Source: Pseudaquabacterium terrae (GTDB lineage: Bacteria; Pseudomonadota; Gammaproteobacteria; Burkholderiales; Burkholderiaceae_C). Taken from it: a stretch of DNA of 64,000 bases. Both the position numbers and the translations under genes were made by a program. Positions 54,618 through 63,082 of this stretch are shown in pieces. Positions within the stretch are counted from its first letter, which is position 1, and every line of letters starts with the position of its first letter. Location of the stretch: NCBI RefSeq assembly GCF_013266755.1, contig NZ_JABRWJ010000003.1, positions 434,001 through 498,000 of the forward strand, read 5' to 3'. Under the pieces are notes generated by a model that did not search any database, was not told where the DNA came from, and was given only the letters and a program-made list of their open reading frames with translations.

Positions 54618-55808
54618 TCAGCCAACCACCATGGGCACCTCCGTCGCCGGCGGCGTATTGCGGCTGCGGCCGCAGCGCACCAGGCCATCGATCATCACCA
54701 TGCCGACGCCGGGAATGTCGCCGAGCTGCACGCTGTCGAGCAGCGTCCGGCCGGCGGTGTGCTGCGCGCGGTCGAGGAACACGAAATCGGCGTCGCGGCC
54801 GGCTTCGATCAGGCCGCAGTTGAGCTTGCGGATGCGCGCGGTGTTGCCGGTGGCAAAGCAGAAGACCAATTCAGCCGGGATATTGCCGAGGCTCGCCAGC
54901 AGCGAGATCAAACGCAGGATGCCGAGCGGCTGCACGCCGGAGCCGGCCGGTCCGTCGGTGCCGAGGATCACGCGGTGCGGGCACTTCAGCTGCATCGCGG
55001 CCTGCGCGGCGGCAATCGCGATCTTCTCGTTGCCGTTGTGCACGATCTCGATCGCCCGCGCGCTCTTCTCGCACAGCGTGCAGACATCGCGCTCGGGCAG
55101 CGCGGTGTGGCCGCCGTTGATGTGGCCGATGACATCGGCGTCGGCTTCGAGCACCACGTCCTTGTCGATCAGGCCCGAGCCGGGGATCGACGGGCCGCCG
55201 GTGTGGATCGTGCTCTGGATGCCGTGCTGGCGCGCCCAGGCGACCATCTGCTGCGCTTCGTAGCCGGCCTTCACCGAGCCCAGGCCCACTTCGCCGAGCA
55301 GCGTCACGCCGGCCGCGGCCAGGTCGGCGAAGTCCTGCTCGACCATGCCCTTCTCGATCACCGGCGCGCCGGCCAGCACCTTGACGCCGCCGGGGCGGAA
55401 ATTGTCGAAGGCACGCTGCGCGGTGATCGCCAGCGCCTTCAGCCCGACGATGTCCTTCGGCCGCCCGGGCAGGTGCACCTCGCCGGCCGAGACCATGGTC
55501 GTGACGCCGCCGTTCATCGTCGAATCGATCCAGCCGAGCTGGTTCTGGCGCGGCGTCCAGTCGCCGAAGACCGGGTGCACGTGGCTGTCGATCAGGCCGG
55601 GGCTCAACGCAGTGCCACGCGCATCGATCAGCGTCTTCGGCTGCGCGGTGTCGAGCTCACGCTCGCGGCCGACCGCGACGATCAGACCGTCGTCGACCAC
55701 GATGCAATCGGCATCGAGGATCGGCCGGTCGATGTCGCCCGACAGCAGCAGGCCGATGTTGCGGATCACGACCTTGCCGGACTTGGCGCCGGCAGCGGCT
55801 TCAGCCAT
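54618..55808 (-). CDS. Enamidase-like amidohydrolase
   Basis: A 396-residue metal-dependent amidohydrolase. Metal ligands are visible: DSHVHP (HxH), the region GEVGLGSVKAG, His in TIHTGG, His in HINGGHTA and Asp in LGTDGPAG. The overall pattern matches enamidase of nicotinate fermentation, which hydrolyses 6-oxo-1,4,5,6-tetrahydronicotinate to 2-formylglutarate and ammonia. It is coupled to the TetR gene (8-bp overlap) and divergent from the 6-hydroxynicotinate-reductase-like gene, whose product would be its substrate in that pathway. Confidence 0.82.
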   Translation of the reverse strand: MAEAAAGAKSGKVVIRNIGLLLSGDIDRPILDADCIVVDDGLIVAVGRERELDTAQPKTLIDARGTALSPGLIDSHVHPVFGDWTPRQNQLGWIDSTMNGGVTTMVSAGEVHLPGRPKDIVGLKALAITAQRAFDNFRPGGVKVLAGAPVIEKGMVEQDFADLAAAGVTLLGEVGLGSVKAGYEAQQMVAWARQHGIQSTIHTGGPSIPGSGLIDKDVVLEADADVIGHINGGHTALPERDVCTLCEKSARAIEIVHNGNEKIAIAAAQAAMQLKCPHRVILGTDGPAGSGVQPLGILRLISLLASLGNIPAELVFCFATGNTARIRKLNCGLIEAGRDADFVFLDRAQHTAGRTLLDSVQLGDIPGVGMVMIDGLVRCGRSRNTPPATEVPMVVG

Positions 55809-56508
55809 GGTGGTTGTTCCTGTTCGTGGGCCGGGATGCGGGTGCCGACGGCGCCACCGTGCGCTCGACGGTCTCGATCACGCGCGCCTCCCACTGCGAA
55901 AGCGCCTCCGGCGCTTCGAGGTCTTCGCCGAGGAAGGCCGACAGCGTGAAGCGATTGGACAGGTAGAAGTAGCACAGCGCAGCGATCGTCAGGTAGAGAT
56001 CGCGTGCCGACAGGTCGGCGCGAAACAGCCCCTGTGCCGCGCCCTGCTGCAACACGCGCTCGAGCATGCCGACGGCCGGCAACGAGTATTCGCGCGCCTT
56101 GGCAGACTTCGCGATGTGCTTGCCGCGGTGCAGGTTCTCGGTGTTCAGCAGCGTGATGAACTCCGGGTGCTTCAGGTAATAGGACCACATGAAGCGCACC
56201 ACCGCGCGCAAGGCCTCGGCGGGCGGCGTTTGATCGAGCTGCAGTTCCGATTCGGCTTCGTTGAAGCGGCGGTAGATCTCCTCCAGCGCGGCGATGTACA
56301 GCGCCTCCTTGCTGCCGAAGTAGTAGTAGATCATCCGGTCGTAGGACTTCGCGGCCTTGCTGATCTGCTCGACGCGGCCGCCGGCAAAGCCGTGCTTGGC
56401 GAAGATCTTGATCGCCGCGCGCAAGATGCTCTCGCGCGTGGCCTGCGCGGCGAGCTCGCGCACGCCGGGCTTGCGTTCGATGATTTCGGTGTTGCTGGCA
56501 GGCGCCAT
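55801..56508 (-). CDS. TetR-family regulator of the N-heterocycle cluster
   Basis: A 235-residue regulator. The N-terminal HTH is at ~20-65 (ILRAAIKIFAKHGFAGGRVEQISKAA, then YYYFGSKEALY), with a C-terminal ligand-binding domain of the TetR_C/RutR-like type. ATG 56508 starts it, 38 bp from a perfect dyad (56546-56563) in the divergent promoter to the reductase-like gene. The amidohydrolase start overlaps its stop (ATGGCTGA). It probably represses both directions until the heterocycle or a metabolite binds. Confidence 0.88.
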   Translation of the reverse strand: MAPASNTEIIERKPGVRELAAQATRESILRAAIKIFAKHGFAGGRVEQISKAAKSYDRMIYYYFGSKEALYIAALEEIYRRFNEAESELQLDQTPPAEALRAVVRFMWSYYLKHPEFITLLNTENLHRGKHIAKSAKAREYSLPAVGMLERVLQQGAAQGLFRADLSARDLYLTIAALCYFYLSNRFTLSAFLGEDLEAPEALSQWEARVIETVERTVAPSAPASRPTNRNNHHG

Positions 56509-56545
56509 TCGAATGGGTGTCGGGTCGGCACCGACTTCTCAGTTC

Positions 56546-56563
56546 ATGTAGTGGATGCTACAT
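56546..56563. promoter_or_regulatory. TetR operator candidate
   Basis: ATGTAG, TGGATG, CTACAT is a perfect 6-bp dyad in the 89-bp gap between the TetR gene and the reductase-like gene, 34 bp before the latter's ATG. The position suits repression of both divergent promoters. Confidence 0.6.
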
Positions 56564-56597
56564 TGGCCCATCGAGCCGGACAAGGGCGCTTCTCCCG

Positions 56598-58214
56598 ATG
56601 ACTGAGCACAGCAAGACCGATGGCCTGCCGGCGCTCGATGCGCCGCTGTCGCCGCAAGTGCTCGAACGCTCGCGCCCGCGCAACGAGCGCATGGCCGGCG
56701 ACAAGATCGAGTGCAATGCCTGCCCGGTGCTGTGCCAGATCAGCGACGGCAAGAGCGGCGCCTGCGACCGTTATGCCAATCACCAGGGCACCCTGATCCG
56801 CGTCGACCCGGTGCTGCTGCTGCGGCGGACCATCGAAGCCGGCGAACGGCCGCTGGTGGCCTTCGAAGGCCGCGTGCAGCCGAGCGCCGAAGCGCCCGCC
56901 GCCGCCAACGACAAGGCCTGGAGCGGCGACCTGCTGCATGCCAACGAAGTCTTCGTCACCGGCGTCGGCAGCTCCACCACCTACCCCGACTACAAGCCCG
57001 CGCCCTTCATCGTCGGCTCGCAGGTCGACGGCGTCGACGTGATCACCGTCGTCACCGAAGGCATCTTCAGCTACTGCAGCTTCAAGCTGAAGATCGACAC
57101 CGATCGTTTCCTCGGCCCCGAGCAGGCCAACGTGCGCTGCCGCGGCGAGGTCGTCGGCCATGTCACGACGATGGAGTACGGCTCGCAGATGCTGTCGCTC
57201 GGCGGCGTGCACCACCTGACCGGCGGCAGCAAGAAGGAAGGCCGCGTGACGGTCGAGGTGATGGAGGCGCTCGGCAACCGCCTGCCGGTGGAACTGCACA
57301 TCGACGGCGGCTCGCAGGTCATCGTGCAGGCCGGCCGCGCGCCGATCGTCAACGGCGTCGAGGAGCAGCGCATGCGCGTCGGCTGCGGCTCGGCGACGAT
57401 CGGCATCTTCGCCAAGCAGCTCTACGGCCAGGCCGACGAGGTGATCGTCGTCGACGACCACATCACCGGCGTGCTGACCGAGCACCAGGCCGGCCGCTGC
57501 CTCGACATGCGGCGCTCGGGCGTCAAGATGCGCGGCCGCAAGTCGACGCCGGGGCGCTGGTTCCAGGTCGCCAGCCCCGGCACCGGCTGGGGTGGCACCG
57601 ACCTGACCGAGCCGCTGTCGATCATCGAAGGCTGGGACCCCGAAGTCACCTGGCCGGGGCTGCGCCTGCTGATGACCTCGACCACCGGCGAGCATGCCGC
57701 GTGGTACGTGCTCGACGAGGCGCTGCAGCCCATCGAACAAGAGATGCCCGCGGCCGTGCGCGCGGTCGTCGAGCGCATCGGCGAGAACTGCGAGCCCTCG
57801 CTGTGCTCGGTGCTGTTCCTCGGCGGCGCCGGCGGCAGCCTGCGCGCCGGCGTCACCGACAACCCGGTCAAGCTCACCCGCTCGATCAAGCACGCGCTGG
57901 TCAACGTCACCTGCGGCGGCGCGCCGGCCTATGTCTGGCCGGGCGGCGGCATCACCGTGATGGCCGACGTGATGCGCATGCCCGAGCGCAGCTTCGGCAC
58001 CGTGCCGACGCCGGCGATCGTCGCGCCGATCGAGTTCAGCATGCGCCTGGCCGACTACGCCGCGCTCGGCGGCCACCTCGACCACGTGCGGCCGCTGGCC
58101 GAGGTGCTGCAGCACGGCGCCTGGCACAACGACGGCGCGCCGACTGCGCGGCGCTGGGCGCTGGGCTCGACCGACAACCCGTGGCCACTCGGCCGCGGGC
58201 CGATGCTGGGCTAA
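56598..58214 (+). CDS. 6-hydroxynicotinate reductase-like Fe-S flavoprotein
   Basis: A 538-residue protein recognised as the 6-hydroxynicotinate reductase family, known from anaerobic nicotinate fermentation, where it reduces the aromatic ring. The N-terminus has a four-Cys motif, CNACPVLCQISDGKSGAC (Cys39, 42, 46, 56), for an Fe-S cluster; further family segments are VGSSTTYPDYKPAPFIVG, TEGIFSYCSFKLKIDTD, GGVHHLTGG and CGSATIGIF. It is the first plus-strand gene of the cluster, five bases before the UPF0280 gene. An aerobic-type gene setting (porins, dioxygenase nearby) is unusual for this enzyme. The natural substrate may be a related N-heterocycle. Confidence 0.82.
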   Translation: MTEHSKTDGLPALDAPLSPQVLERSRPRNERMAGDKIECNACPVLCQISDGKSGACDRYANHQGTLIRVDPVLLLRRTIEAGERPLVAFEGRVQPSAEAPAAANDKAWSGDLLHANEVFVTGVGSSTTYPDYKPAPFIVGSQVDGVDVITVVTEGIFSYCSFKLKIDTDRFLGPEQANVRCRGEVVGHVTTMEYGSQMLSLGGVHHLTGGSKKEGRVTVEVMEALGNRLPVELHIDGGSQVIVQAGRAPIVNGVEEQRMRVGCGSATIGIFAKQLYGQADEVIVVDDHITGVLTEHQAGRCLDMRRSGVKMRGRKSTPGRWFQVASPGTGWGGTDLTEPLSIIEGWDPEVTWPGLRLLMTSTTGEHAAWYVLDEALQPIEQEMPAAVRAVVERIGENCEPSLCSVLFLGGAGGSLRAGVTDNPVKLTRSIKHALVNVTCGGAPAYVWPGGGITVMADVMRMPERSFGTVPTPAIVAPIEFSMRLADYAALGGHLDHVRPLAEVLQHGAWHNDGAPTARRWALGSTDNPWPLGRGPMLG

Positions 58215-58218
58215 GGCG

Positions 58219-59103
58219 ATGGCCGCGACCCGCCATTCGCTTCCCCACGAGCGCCAGCACTTCCAGCACGGCCCGATCGACGTGATCATCGGCGCCGACG
58301 GCGACGCCGCCGCGGTGCAGGCCGCGCACGACGCGGCCTGGCAACGCTTCGAGACCATCCTCGGCGAGCTGGTCGCCGAGCTGCCGCTGCTGCGCCGGCC
58401 GCTGCGCGGCCCCTGCCCCTTGCGCGGCGGCATCGCGCAGCGCATGTGGCTGGCCTGCCGGCCGCACCACGCCGAATTCATCACGCCGATGGCGGCGGTG
58501 GCCGGGGCGGTCGCGCAGGAGCTGATCGGCTTCTACCACCAGCCCGGCATCCGCCGCGCGTGGGTCAACAACGGCGGCGACATCGCGCTGCACCTGGCGC
58601 CCGGCGAATCATTGCGCGTGGGTCTCTTCGCCGACCTGGCGCGGCTCGATGCCCGCCAGTTGCAGCACGGCCTGGCGCTCGACGGCCGCTTCACGATCGG
58701 CGCGGCGATGCCGGTGCGCGGCATCGCCACCAGCGGCTGGCGCGGCCGCAGCTTCTCGCTCGGCATCGCCGACAGCGTGACCGTGCTCGCACGCAGCGCG
58801 GCCGACGCCGATGCCGCGGCAACGATGATCGCCAATGCGGTCAACGTCGACGACCCGCTGATTCAGCGCGCCCCCGCCAACTCGCTGAAAGACGACAGCG
58901 ACCTGGGCGACATCCCCGTCACCGTCGACGTGCCGCCGCTGCCGCATGCCCGCGTGCTCGAAGCGCTGCGCGCCGGCGCCCATCGCGCCCGCTGCCTGCA
59001 GTCGCGCGGGCTGGTCTGGTCGGCCGCGCTGGTCTGCCAGGGCCGGCTGTCGCGCGTCGATGCCATCGAAACCGAAGCGGCCCTGGCCGAGATCCACCCA
59101 TGA
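58219..59103 (+). CDS. UPF0280 family protein (ApbE superfamily)
   Basis: A 294-residue protein of UPF0280, related to the flavin transferase ApbE. Segments include GPCPLRGGIAQRMWLAC, PMAAVAGAVAQELIGFY, AWVNNGGDIALHL and RGIATSGWRGRSFSLGIADSVTVLA, where NNGGDI and the following TSG equal ApbE flavin-site motifs. ApbE attaches FMN covalently to targets with a D-x-x-S/T-G-A-T motif; the adjacent reductase has DGKSGAC. A maturation role for that reductase is inferred. The ATG follows AAGG, and the end overlaps the next gene (ATGA). Confidence 0.78.
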   Translation: MAATRHSLPHERQHFQHGPIDVIIGADGDAAAVQAAHDAAWQRFETILGELVAELPLLRRPLRGPCPLRGGIAQRMWLACRPHHAEFITPMAAVAGAVAQELIGFYHQPGIRRAWVNNGGDIALHLAPGESLRVGLFADLARLDARQLQHGLALDGRFTIGAAMPVRGIATSGWRGRSFSLGIADSVTVLARSAADADAAATMIANAVNVDDPLIQRAPANSLKDDSDLGDIPVTVDVPPLPHARVLEALRAGAHRARCLQSRGLVWSAALVCQGRLSRVDAIETEAALAEIHP

Positions 59104-59741
59104 TCCAGATCCGACGCGTCCTGACGCATGTCGAGGACATCCACCACGAGTTCGGCCCGCCGGCGACCCGGCCGCTCAAGCGCGGCGCGATCGCCGCGGT
59201 GCTCACGAACCCCTTCGCTGGCCGCTACGAGCCGCAGATCCTGCCGATGATGGAGGCCCTGCAGCCGGTGGGGATCGACATGGCCCAGCGCCTGCTCGCC
59301 GCGATGGCCGTGCCGGCCGAGCACATCGAGGGTTATGGCAAGGGCGCGATCGTCGGCGCCGCCGGCGAGCTCGAGCATGGTGCGCTGTGGCATGTGCCGG
59401 GCGGTTATGCGATGCGCGAGCTGCTGGGCTGGAAGGGCGACGCCAATGCCTATGCCCAGGGCAAGGCAGACAGCAAGACCGGCCAACCCGCCAACGCGCT
59501 GGCCATCGTGCCATCGACGAAGAAGGTCGGCCCACCGGGCGCCGCGCTCGACGTGCCGCTGACCCACATCAACGCCAGCTACGTGCGCAGCCATTTCGAC
59601 GCCATCGAGGTCCGCGTGCCCGGCGCACCGGCGGCCGACGAGATCGTCTTCATCCTCGTGATGAGCGCCGGCGCGCGCGTGCACAGCCGCGTCGGCGGCC
59701 TGAAGGCGAGCGAGATCGCGTTATGGAACGGACTGCGCTGA
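59100..59741 (+). CDS. DUF1185 (amino acid synthesis family) protein, copy 1
   Basis: A 213-residue protein of DUF1185/AA_synth, whose solved member has a chorismate-mutase-like fold and unknown activity. Segments are AAVLTNPFAGRYEPQILP, GYGKGAIVGAAGELEHGALWH, VPLTHINASYVRSHFDAIEVRV and AADEIVFILVMS. It carries an insertion around residues 100-130 (GYAMRELLGWKGDANAY) absent from the next gene. It overlaps the UPF0280 gene by 4 bp. A ring-opening or isomerising role is possible but unproven. Confidence 0.8.
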   Translation: MIQIRRVLTHVEDIHHEFGPPATRPLKRGAIAAVLTNPFAGRYEPQILPMMEALQPVGIDMAQRLLAAMAVPAEHIEGYGKGAIVGAAGELEHGALWHVPGGYAMRELLGWKGDANAYAQGKADSKTGQPANALAIVPSTKKVGPPGAALDVPLTHINASYVRSHFDAIEVRVPGAPAADEIVFILVMSAGARVHSRVGGLKASEIALWNGLR

Positions 59742-59758
59742 GCGCCGAGGACACCCGA

Positions 59759-60343
59759 ATGACTGCCAACATCCGCAAGCTGATCGTGCAGGTCGACGAG
59801 ACCCGCATCGAGATGGGCCGGCCCATCGACCCGCCGACCAGACGTGCCGTCGCGATCGCGGTGATCGCCAATCCGTATGCCGGCCGTTATGCCGAGAACC
59901 TCGACGAGCTGATCGCCATCGGCGAAGAGCTCGGCGGCCTGCTCGGCGACAAGTGCGTGCAGGCGCTGGGCATCACGCCCGCGCAGGCGCAGAGTTATGG
60001 CAAGGCAGCCATCGTCGGCGAGGCCGGCGAGCTCGAGCACGCCGCCGCGATCCTGCACCCGAAGCTCGGCGCGCCTCTGCGCAAGGCCGTCGAGAAAGGC
60101 GCGGCGCTGGTGCCCTCGGCGAAGAAGCTCGGCACGCTCGGCACCGCGATCGACGTACCGCTCGGCCACAAGGATGCGGCCTTCGTGCGCAGCCATTTCG
60201 ACGCGATCGAAGCGCGGGTCGCCGATGCGCCGCGGGCCAACGAGATCGTCGTCGCCGTCGCGGTGACCGCCAGCGGCCGGCCGCTGGCGCGCATCGGCGG
60301 GCTGGAGGTCTCGGAGATCAAGGGCGAGGACGGTCTGCGCTGA
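59759..60343 (+). CDS. DUF1185 (amino acid synthesis family) protein, copy 2
   Basis: A 194-residue paralogue of the preceding gene, sharing AVIANPYAGRY, SYGKAAIVGEAGELEHAAAI, LGTAIDVPLGHKDAAFVRSH and FDAIEARV. Eighteen bases separate the two; the next gene's ATG shares a base with this stop (TGATG). The paired copies suggest a heteromer or two steps on related substrates. Confidence 0.8.
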   Translation: MTANIRKLIVQVDETRIEMGRPIDPPTRRAVAIAVIANPYAGRYAENLDELIAIGEELGGLLGDKCVQALGITPAQAQSYGKAAIVGEAGELEHAAAILHPKLGAPLRKAVEKGAALVPSAKKLGTLGTAIDVPLGHKDAAFVRSHFDAIEARVADAPRANEIVVAVAVTASGRPLARIGGLEVSEIKGEDGLR

Positions 60344-62223
60344 TGGATCTCTCCGGCTTCGTCGTCCAGCTGCTCAACGGCCTGGCCGGCGCTTCATCGC
60401 TGTTCCTCGTCGCCGCGGGCTTGTCGCTGATCTTCGGCGTGACGCGCATCGTCAATTTCGCGCACGGCTCGTTCTACATGCTCGGCATCTACGTGGCGTA
60501 CGCGCTGGCCGAGCGCTTTGGCGCCTGGGGCTTCTGGCCGGCGCTGCTGCTGGCGGCGCTGGCAGTCGGCGCGCTCGGCGCGCTGGTCGAGGTGCTGCTG
60601 CTGCGCCGCATCTACCGCGCGCCCGAACTGTTCCAGCTGCTGGCCACCTTCGCGCTGGTGCTGGTGATCAAGGACGCGGCACTGTGGCTGTGGGGACCTG
60701 AAGACCTGCTCGGGCCGCGCGCACCGGGCTTCAGCGGCTCGGTCGAGATCCTCGGGCGCCGCTTCCCGAGCTACGACCTGCTGCTGATTGCGGTCGGCCC
60801 GATCGTCCTCGGCCTGCTGTGGCTGCTGCTGACGCGCACGCGATTCGGCACGCTGGTGCGCGCCGCGACGCAGGACCGCGAGATGGTCAGCGCGCTCGGC
60901 GTCAACCAGGCGTGGCTGTTCACGGGCGTCTTCACGCTCGGCGCGCTGCTCGCGGGCTTGGGCGGTGCGCTGCAATTGCCGCGCGAGCCCGCAAACCTCG
61001 GGCTGGACCTGGTGACGATCGGCAACGCCTTCGTCGTGGTCGTCGTCGGCGGCATGGGCTCGATCCCCGGCGCCTATGTCGCCGCGCTGCTGATCGCCGA
61101 GATCAACGCGATGTGCGTGGGCTTGGGCACCGTCGACATCTTCGGCATCCCGTTCGCGTTCTCGAAACTCACGCTGGTGGCCGAGTTCCTCGTGATGGCC
61201 GTCGTGCTCGTCGTCCGCCCCTGGGGTCTGATGGGCAAACCGCAGGCACCGAGCCGCCATGCCGGGCCGGTCGAAGCGCCGCTGCAGCCGGCCAATGGCC
61301 TGCTGAAGATCGCCGGCGCGGTGCTGCTGGCCGCGCTGGTGCTGCTGCCGCTCGTGACCAGCGGCTCGCCCTACCTCACGGTGCTGGCGATCGACCTGCT
61401 GACGGCCGCGCTGTTCGCCGCCAGCCTGCACTTCATCATGGGGCCCGCGGGCATGCATTCCTTCGGCCATGCCGCGTATTTCGGCCTCGGCGCTTATGGT
61501 GCGGCGATGCTGGTGCGCTCGCTGTCGCTGCCGATGGAAGTCGCGCTGCTGGCCGCGCCGCTGGCGGCAGCCGCCGGCGCGCTGCTGTTCGGCTGGTTCT
61601 GCGTGCGGCTGTCGGGCGTCTACCTCGCGATGCTGACCTTGGCGTTCGCGCAGATCGTCTGGTCGGTCGTCTTCCAGTGGGACGAGGTCACCGGCGGCAG
61701 CAACGGCCTGACCGGCGTCTGGCCGGCCGAGTGGCTGGCCGACAAGCGCATGTACTACGGCCTGACGCTCGCCTTGGTCGTTATCGCCGTGCTGCTGCTG
61801 CGCCGCATGCTGTTCGCCCCCTTCGGCTACGCGATGCGTGCCGCGCGCGACTCGGTGCTGCGCAGCGACGCGATCGGCATCGACGTCAAGCGCGTGCAAT
61901 GGGTCGCCTTCGTCATCGCCGGCCTCTTCGCCGGCCTGGCCGGCGCGCTGTTCGCGTTCTCCAAGGGCAGCATCTCGCCGGACAGCCTGGGCGTCGCGCG
62001 CTCGGTCGACGGCCTGGTGATGGTGCTGCTCGGCGGCTTGCAGACGCTGTCCGGCCCGCTGGTCGGCGCGGTCACCTTCACCTGGCTGCAGGACACCGTC
62101 GCGCGCAACACCGACTACTGGCGTGCACTGCTCGGCGGCATCGTGCTGCTGCTGGTGCTGGTATTCCCGATGGGCCTGGCCGGCTTCGTCAAGCAGCGCC
62201 TGCAGCGCGCGGAAGAAACCTGA
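60343..62223 (+). CDS. Fused LivH-LivM permease
   Basis: A 626-residue polytopic protein joining two LIV-type permeases. Residues ~1-290 are LivH-like (GLSLIFGVTRIVNFAHGSFYMLG; VVVVGGMGSIPGAYVAALLIAE) and ~320-620 are LivM-like (GMHSFGHAAYFGLGAYGAAML; RAARDSVLRSDAIGIDVKR; VMVLLGGLQTLSGPLVGA). Roughly 16-18 hydrophobic segments. A fused pore subunit needs only one polypeptide plus LivG, LivF and a binding protein; no binding protein gene is in the window. Confidence 0.88.
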   Translation: MDLSGFVVQLLNGLAGASSLFLVAAGLSLIFGVTRIVNFAHGSFYMLGIYVAYALAERFGAWGFWPALLLAALAVGALGALVEVLLLRRIYRAPELFQLLATFALVLVIKDAALWLWGPEDLLGPRAPGFSGSVEILGRRFPSYDLLLIAVGPIVLGLLWLLLTRTRFGTLVRAATQDREMVSALGVNQAWLFTGVFTLGALLAGLGGALQLPREPANLGLDLVTIGNAFVVVVVGGMGSIPGAYVAALLIAEINAMCVGLGTVDIFGIPFAFSKLTLVAEFLVMAVVLVVRPWGLMGKPQAPSRHAGPVEAPLQPANGLLKIAGAVLLAALVLLPLVTSGSPYLTVLAIDLLTAALFAASLHFIMGPAGMHSFGHAAYFGLGAYGAAMLVRSLSLPMEVALLAAPLAAAAGALLFGWFCVRLSGVYLAMLTLAFAQIVWSVVFQWDEVTGGSNGLTGVWPAEWLADKRMYYGLTLALVVIAVLLLRRMLFAPFGYAMRAARDSVLRSDAIGIDVKRVQWVAFVIAGLFAGLAGALFAFSKGSISPDSLGVARSVDGLVMVLLGGLQTLSGPLVGAVTFTWLQDTVARNTDYWRALLGGIVLLLVLVFPMGLAGFVKQRLQRAEET

Positions 62224-62299
62224 TGAGCGCCGCGCGGCCGTTCCGGAGGCGCTCGCTCCCCCTCGGGGGGACGGGCCGCAGGCCCAAGGGGGCGTCATG
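62223..62299 (+). repeat. Dyad-rich intergenic element forming a coupling leader ORF
   Basis: The 73 bp between the fused permease and livG contain CCCCCTCGGGGG and GGGCCGCAGGCCC, two adjacent self-complementary stretches. I recall very similar GC-rich elements as dispersed intergenic repeats in Burkholderiales. It also reads as an open frame of 25 codons (MSAARPFRRRSLPLGG, then TGRRPKGAS) from an ATG overlapping the permease stop to a TGA overlapping the livG ATG, so ribosomes could pass through it to livG. Confidence 0.6.
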
Positions 62300-63082
62300 A
62301 GCGTGCTGCTGCAAGTGCAAGGGCTCACCAAGAGCTTCGGCGGCAACCGCGCCGTCGACGACGTCGGCTTCGAATTGAAGGCCGGCGAGCTGCTGGCGCT
62401 GATCGGCCCGAACGGCGCCGGCAAGTCGACGACCTTCAACATGGTCAACGGCCAACTCCGTGCCGATGCCGGCTCGATCCGGCTCGAGGGCCAGGAGCTC
62501 ACCGGCCTGGCGCCGCGGCGCATCTGGCGCCTGGGCGTCGGCCGCACCTTCCAGATCGCCGAGACCTTCGGCTCGATGACAGTGATCCAGAACGTGCAGC
62601 TCGCGCTGCTGTCGGCCGACCGCAAGGTCTTCTCGTTCTGGCGGTCTGCGGCAGACCATCGGCGCGACGACGCCCTCGCGCTGCTGGCGCAGGTCGGCAT
62701 GGTCCCCCAGGCCGATCGGCCGTGCAGCGTGCTGGCCTATGGCGACATCAAGCGCGTGGAGCTGGCGATCGCGCTGGCGAACCAGCCGAAACTGCTGCTG
62801 ATGGACGAGCCGACCGCCGGCATGGCGCCGAAGGAGCGCAACGAGCTGATGGCGCTGACCAAACAGTTGGTGAAGGACCGTGGCCTCGGCGTGCTGTTCA
62901 CCGAGCACAGCATGGACGTCGTGTTCGCGTATGCCGACCGCCTGATCGTGCTGGCGCGCGGCAAGCTGATCGCCGAAGGCCCGCCGCTGCTCATCCGCGA
63001 TCATCCGAAGGTCCAGGAGGTGTACTTCGGCACCGGCAAGACTTTCGAGAAGAAGGCCGTGGCCGAGGAGATCGTGCGATGA
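62297..63082 (+). CDS. livG: LIV-type ABC transporter ATP-binding protein LivG
   Basis: A 261-residue ATPase. Walker A is GPNGAGKST, the signature is LAYGDIKRVELAIAL (a common variant of LSGGQ in this group) and Walker B is LLLMDEPTAGMAP. GRTFQIAETFGSMTV is typical of LivG. It begins within the TGA of the leader frame and its own stop overlaps livF (ATGA). It drives the fused permease encoded upstream. Confidence 0.9.
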   Translation: MSVLLQVQGLTKSFGGNRAVDDVGFELKAGELLALIGPNGAGKSTTFNMVNGQLRADAGSIRLEGQELTGLAPRRIWRLGVGRTFQIAETFGSMTVIQNVQLALLSADRKVFSFWRSAADHRRDDALALLAQVGMVPQADRPCSVLAYGDIKRVELAIALANQPKLLLMDEPTAGMAPKERNELMALTKQLVKDRGLGVLFTEHSMDVVFAYADRLIVLARGKLIAEGPPLLIRDHPKVQEVYFGTGKTFEKKAVAEEIVR

